From assembly GCF_021917145.1 (NCBI RefSeq), contig NC_061070.1, positions 11,556,787 through 11,620,786 of the forward strand: DNA of 64,000 bases, given 5' to 3'. The stretch is from Hypomesus transpacificus (taxonomy: Eukaryota > Chordata > Actinopteri > Osmeriformes > Osmeridae). The position numbers and the translations under genes are program-made. The first letter of the stretch is position 1. Every line of letters begins with the position of its first letter. The notes beneath the pieces are model-generated. The model did not search any database. It saw only the letters and a list, made by a program, of their open reading frames with translations, and had not been told where the DNA came from. Below, in pieces: positions 60,346-64,000 of this stretch.

Positions 60346-63300
60346 GTAGGCCACTTTCCCCTCCATCCCTTCACTTTCTGTGTCTGTGTGACCTGTCTGT
60401 CAGAATCAGTCCTGTGTCCCGCTGGGGAGGGACTGCATGAATGAATGAGCGAGTGAGCGAGTGAGCAAGTGTCTGAGTGAGTGAGCGGGCAAGTGAGCAA
60501 GCGAGTGTGAGTGAGTGCATGCAGTAAGAATTTGTGTATGAGACCTCCCCCTGTGGGTATCTGAGCGCCCAGGTTTGTTTCCTAACTTCGACCTTATGGT
60601 CCACTCTGTGGGAACCGTGGGTGTTTTTCCGTGTGAGTGGTTGAGGGGCGTCTTTCCCAGGTTCGATGCTCTCTGAGGGTCGGTCGCCACCTGTATAGGG
60701 TTCGTTCAAGCACAGGTGTTCCAATCATTGATGCATCTCACTGGGAATTCTCCTAATTAGCTGAGGAGAACTTCATGGATTTTGGCACGGAGCCTCTTCC
60801 TTTGTTAAAGTCTGTTCTGTCCTTGCTTACACAGTTAGCGGGTGTTCATCGTAACCTGTTATTGTGATCTATAATGTGGAGGTTATGATAAAGTACATGG
60901 TTTTGTAGAGTATCATCCTGTCGGAACAGTTGGGTGAGCAGAGAACATTTAGGGATGCAGTGTTTGATTTTTGGTGCCCACTTTACTAAAAGGGCTTTGA
61001 GAGAAACATATTTTTCTCTCCACAGGTTGTTATTTCATTCAGAGCATTCAGTGTAGACTCCTTCATCTTTCTTACCCAGACAACAGTATGTGTGGGTGTG
61101 TGTGGGAGGGGAATTTGGTGGGGGTGCGAGGTGGTATTTTCAGCATTGGATTTCAATGTAACTCTCACCATGGAGTGGGGGGGAGAGACAGCAATGCTAA
61201 TGTTTGACTTGCCGGAATCACTGTTTGCTTAGCAGAGAATGCCTGGTATCTGACAGAGGGGACAACTCTCTTATTAGTAATCAAATAGGGCTGAGCAGTT
61301 GTTGCCGCCACTCCAACAGAGTCTCATGCATCAGGAAGTAGGAGCTGCCCTGGGAGTCTAGATGGATTACCACAGCTACTGCTGTCTGACGACTCGCTGG
61401 TGACACACACATGCGCCTTGCTGCTGTTGACCATTGCTTTGTAGTGTTGTAAGAATGCAGACGGCATACTTCACGTGGTGTGACACAAAACGATTCTGTA
61501 TGGCGGCGTTTCGGTTAAGGAGGTCTGTTCCAAAATCTCCAAAAGTAGTGTCTTTGTCCGGTGTGTTCGCCGGTAATGAACTGAAAGTGTGAGGTTAGAA
61601 GGATAACGTGAGACGTGTACAGTGTTTATCTAACTTCTTCTGCTTTCATGTTGTCTTTGTGTCTCTTGCCGCCTTGGCGGCGTCGGGTTTCACACTCACA
61701 TTGTTCTTCAATCTGCAGGACAAAACATGTAACACAAGTACAATAGCAAAAAAAAAATGAACGCACATGGAATTAAAGTCAAGCAAGAGAGAACAAAAAC
61801 AAGGAAAAGAGTGGCGGCTGGGATAGTGTAAGCTCAGCTAGCAGAGGAGGCTCCGATTTTCATTGTGACGAGCCTGAATAGCAGCAGAGTATCCCTTCCC
61901 TCACACAATGAGCGTCTCTGTTGAATCACAAAAGCATATGTTCCTCATTAGACCCTCCCATTGTCTCCATGTCGTAACTATGAGCCCATCAGCTCACCCT
62001 CACAGACCCACGGTGCGTCTCACTGGCTGTGGAAGAACAGGCTTGGAGAGCAGAGCGGCAGTTGTGTGAGGTGGCTGGGGCTTGACACTCTCACTGAGGT
62101 ACACATGTACAACACATTGACCTACGCAGGGACGTTTCTGCCCCAATCTTTCGGACCATTTTCACCGAACATATGGATAAGCGTTCAGTTAAGCCTGTGT
62201 GTTTTACAGTCACTTCTGTTACATCTGTCATTTTCTCATGCAAATCACGGAGGCACCTGTGCCGGGGTGGCTGCTGGCTAAGACTGATTGTTTCCATTAC
62301 ATGTGAGCAGAGATGAGTGATTCAAGCCTTATTGCGGAATCAGGCCTGTATCATCGGCCTGTAATTAAAGTATAGATCTAGCTGCCTTCCATATTTCCTA
62401 GAGAAACAGTAGCATTGCAATCCTTAAGTAACAGATTTGGAGTGAATCATTGATGGCGTTCTCTGTAACATTTTCCCAGATGGTACGAGGGGAAAGCGCA
62501 CACAGCTAGCTGGCATCTAGCAAGACATTAACTGGCGTTCCCATGGATCTGGCATATCCGACTGAGTTTGGGAAACTTATCATTCCAAATGTGTCCTATT
62601 TTCCTGTGGTCAAGCCAGACATCTGTTTACCCTATTTTCTCCCAAAGTTAGATAAAGATTTTCGCTTATATTTTTTGAAGAGGAAGGTTTCTTTTTTTAA
62701 AGTTTGTTAGATATAATCCTAGCAGCTGTCAAAAAGTTTCAGCACTGGTTGGGTTTTGAATATTTCACAACTTACTCTCAATGCTGTTACATTATTTATA
62801 TTCATTTTTGGAGAAGGACAGTTTGTATTTATGTATGTATATGTGTGTTTAAGAATTTCCATATATCTTGTGTCTCCTGCAAAGAAAAATAATACATGTC
62901 TTCCCAACTCTCTAGGTAAACATATTTTCCTCTTCAAATGAGGAAATTAAAATGTTAGACACTAAATGCATTTCGTTACTAATTGTATCCATATAGCTAT
63001 GACTACAGTATTTGTAATTGGTTACTATAATATCTTCCCAGTTATAAAGTCAGTGGTGAAACGGATGTCACATCTATAAGCTAATGGTGCCTTGAAGTAA
63101 GTGCAAGCATAGGTTTACTCAAGCAGTAATTTGAGTCTGGAGAGTTATAGTGATGAGGTGCCCAATATCTGATTAGGCGGTTTCCTCATTTACTATATGT
63201 GTAGAGTAGAGCAAGCCAAACATAACTCAATTTGCGATGACTCTCCAAGCCTGGTATCTGTCTTCACTCTCTCACATATTGACTTTGTCTTCTCTCATGT

Positions 63301-64000
63301 GAAAGATTAGATACATTGTTCAGGCTTACACATGGATTTTGTAATAAGAAGGCACATGCTGTTGAAAGAGAAGAGAAAATGACTCATTCTCAATGTCAAA
63401 GTTCATAGGTCACACAGTGCTCCTTGCGCTGAAGAGATGCAGCAGATTACTCGTGAATAGCATGCAAGGCGTGTACTTCCCAGAGCAAATGCTGCACCTA
63501 CATGAATCTGGAATCTAATGTATGTTCATACGGCTTAACATCCTGTGTCAGTTTAATCTCTTTTTCAAAGTCCGACTGTGAAGAAGACCAAAACATGTCA
63601 GGTCCATTTATTCCAGCGTCAACGGCACTCCCTTTCACTTCCTGTCACAAAGGTCAAAGGGTACTGACCTTTGGAGTACTGCCCAGCCACTGAATAATTC
63701 ATGACATTGACTTTTTTTTTCTTCTGTTATTTTGGTCAGCACACATGGTTGTGCAATGGAAGGCTTTTATTCATTAAGCTCATTTGAAGAAGCCTCTGTG
63801 CACCTGTTTGTGGTATAATACAATTTCATTTTTGGCCTAATGTAAATTTTGCTTAGCTCTTTGTTATGTCCCTCATTAGCGAGCTGTATTTTCCAAATGA
63901 CGTTGCGTAATCTTTCATTTATTGGAACACCTACGAGGTCATATCCCAGAGAGCACTAGCTTGTTGTAGAGGTTGTTTACTGGTAACAAAAGACTCAATG
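60346..64000 (+). other. ebf3: Start of a long ebf3 intron
   Basis: The donor GTAGGC at 60,346 opens an intron that is not closed in the window. It holds a GAGT/GAGC tetranucleotide repeat (60,437-60,519) and a TG/G-rich stretch near 61,085-61,130. I saw no other exon, RNA gene or intact mobile element. COE genes have a long intron at about this place in many vertebrates. Confidence 0.6.
60437..60519. repeat. GAGT/GAGC tetranucleotide repeat
   Basis: Mixed GAGT, GAGC and AAGT units over about 80 bp, just downstream of ebf3 exon 6. Confidence 0.85.

Overview
The window is nuclear DNA from a ray-finned fish, almost certainly a teleost. The genes are split by short introns with GT-AG ends. The encoded proteins match vertebrate families closely, intergenic DNA is AT-rich, and simple repeats and fish-type retroelement and MITE debris are scattered throughout. 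No bacterial, organellar or viral features were seen. All gene identities come from reading the translated exons against remembered family sequences; no database search was run.

Layout. (1) 1-14,085: add3 (gamma-adducin, +), 13 coding exons from 3,902 to 12,444 plus a long 3' UTR. (2) 16,852-23,145: mxi1 (MAX-interacting repressor, +), six coding exons. (3) 24,346-26,270: smndc1 (Tudor splicing factor SPF30, -), five coding exons. (4) 26,878-28,940: adra2a (alpha-2A adrenergic receptor, +), one coding exon, head to head with smndc1. (5) 28,940-37,100: gene-free, with two non-LTR retrotransposon remnants. (6) 37,190-39,115: bnip3 (mitophagy receptor, +), six coding exons. (7) 39,100-44,510: ppp2r2d (PP2A B55-delta subunit, -), ten coding exons, tail to tail with bnip3. 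(8) 44,560-55,690: gene-free flank of ebf3, with candidate conserved noncoding elements and large CT repeats. (9) 55,690 to the window end: ebf3 (COE-family transcription factor, +), first six coding exons only; the gene runs off the right edge.

The gene set matches two parts of human chromosome 10q: ADD3-MXI1-SMNDC1-ADRA2A (10q25) and BNIP3-PPP2R2D-EBF3 (10q26.3). Here they are packed into 64 kb. The genes do not form a pathway or operon; the grouping is conserved synteny.

The most notable non-routine observations are: a probable minor-spliceosome (U12-type) intron in ppp2r2d; a 483-bp inverted-repeat MITE filling most of the next intron; facing poly(A) signals 21 bp apart where bnip3 and ppp2r2d converge; a 3' UTR of mxi1 that seems to hold degenerate copies of its own stop-codon region; and octamer- and CArG-containing elements upstream of ebf3. 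I found no evidence for a wholly new biological system.
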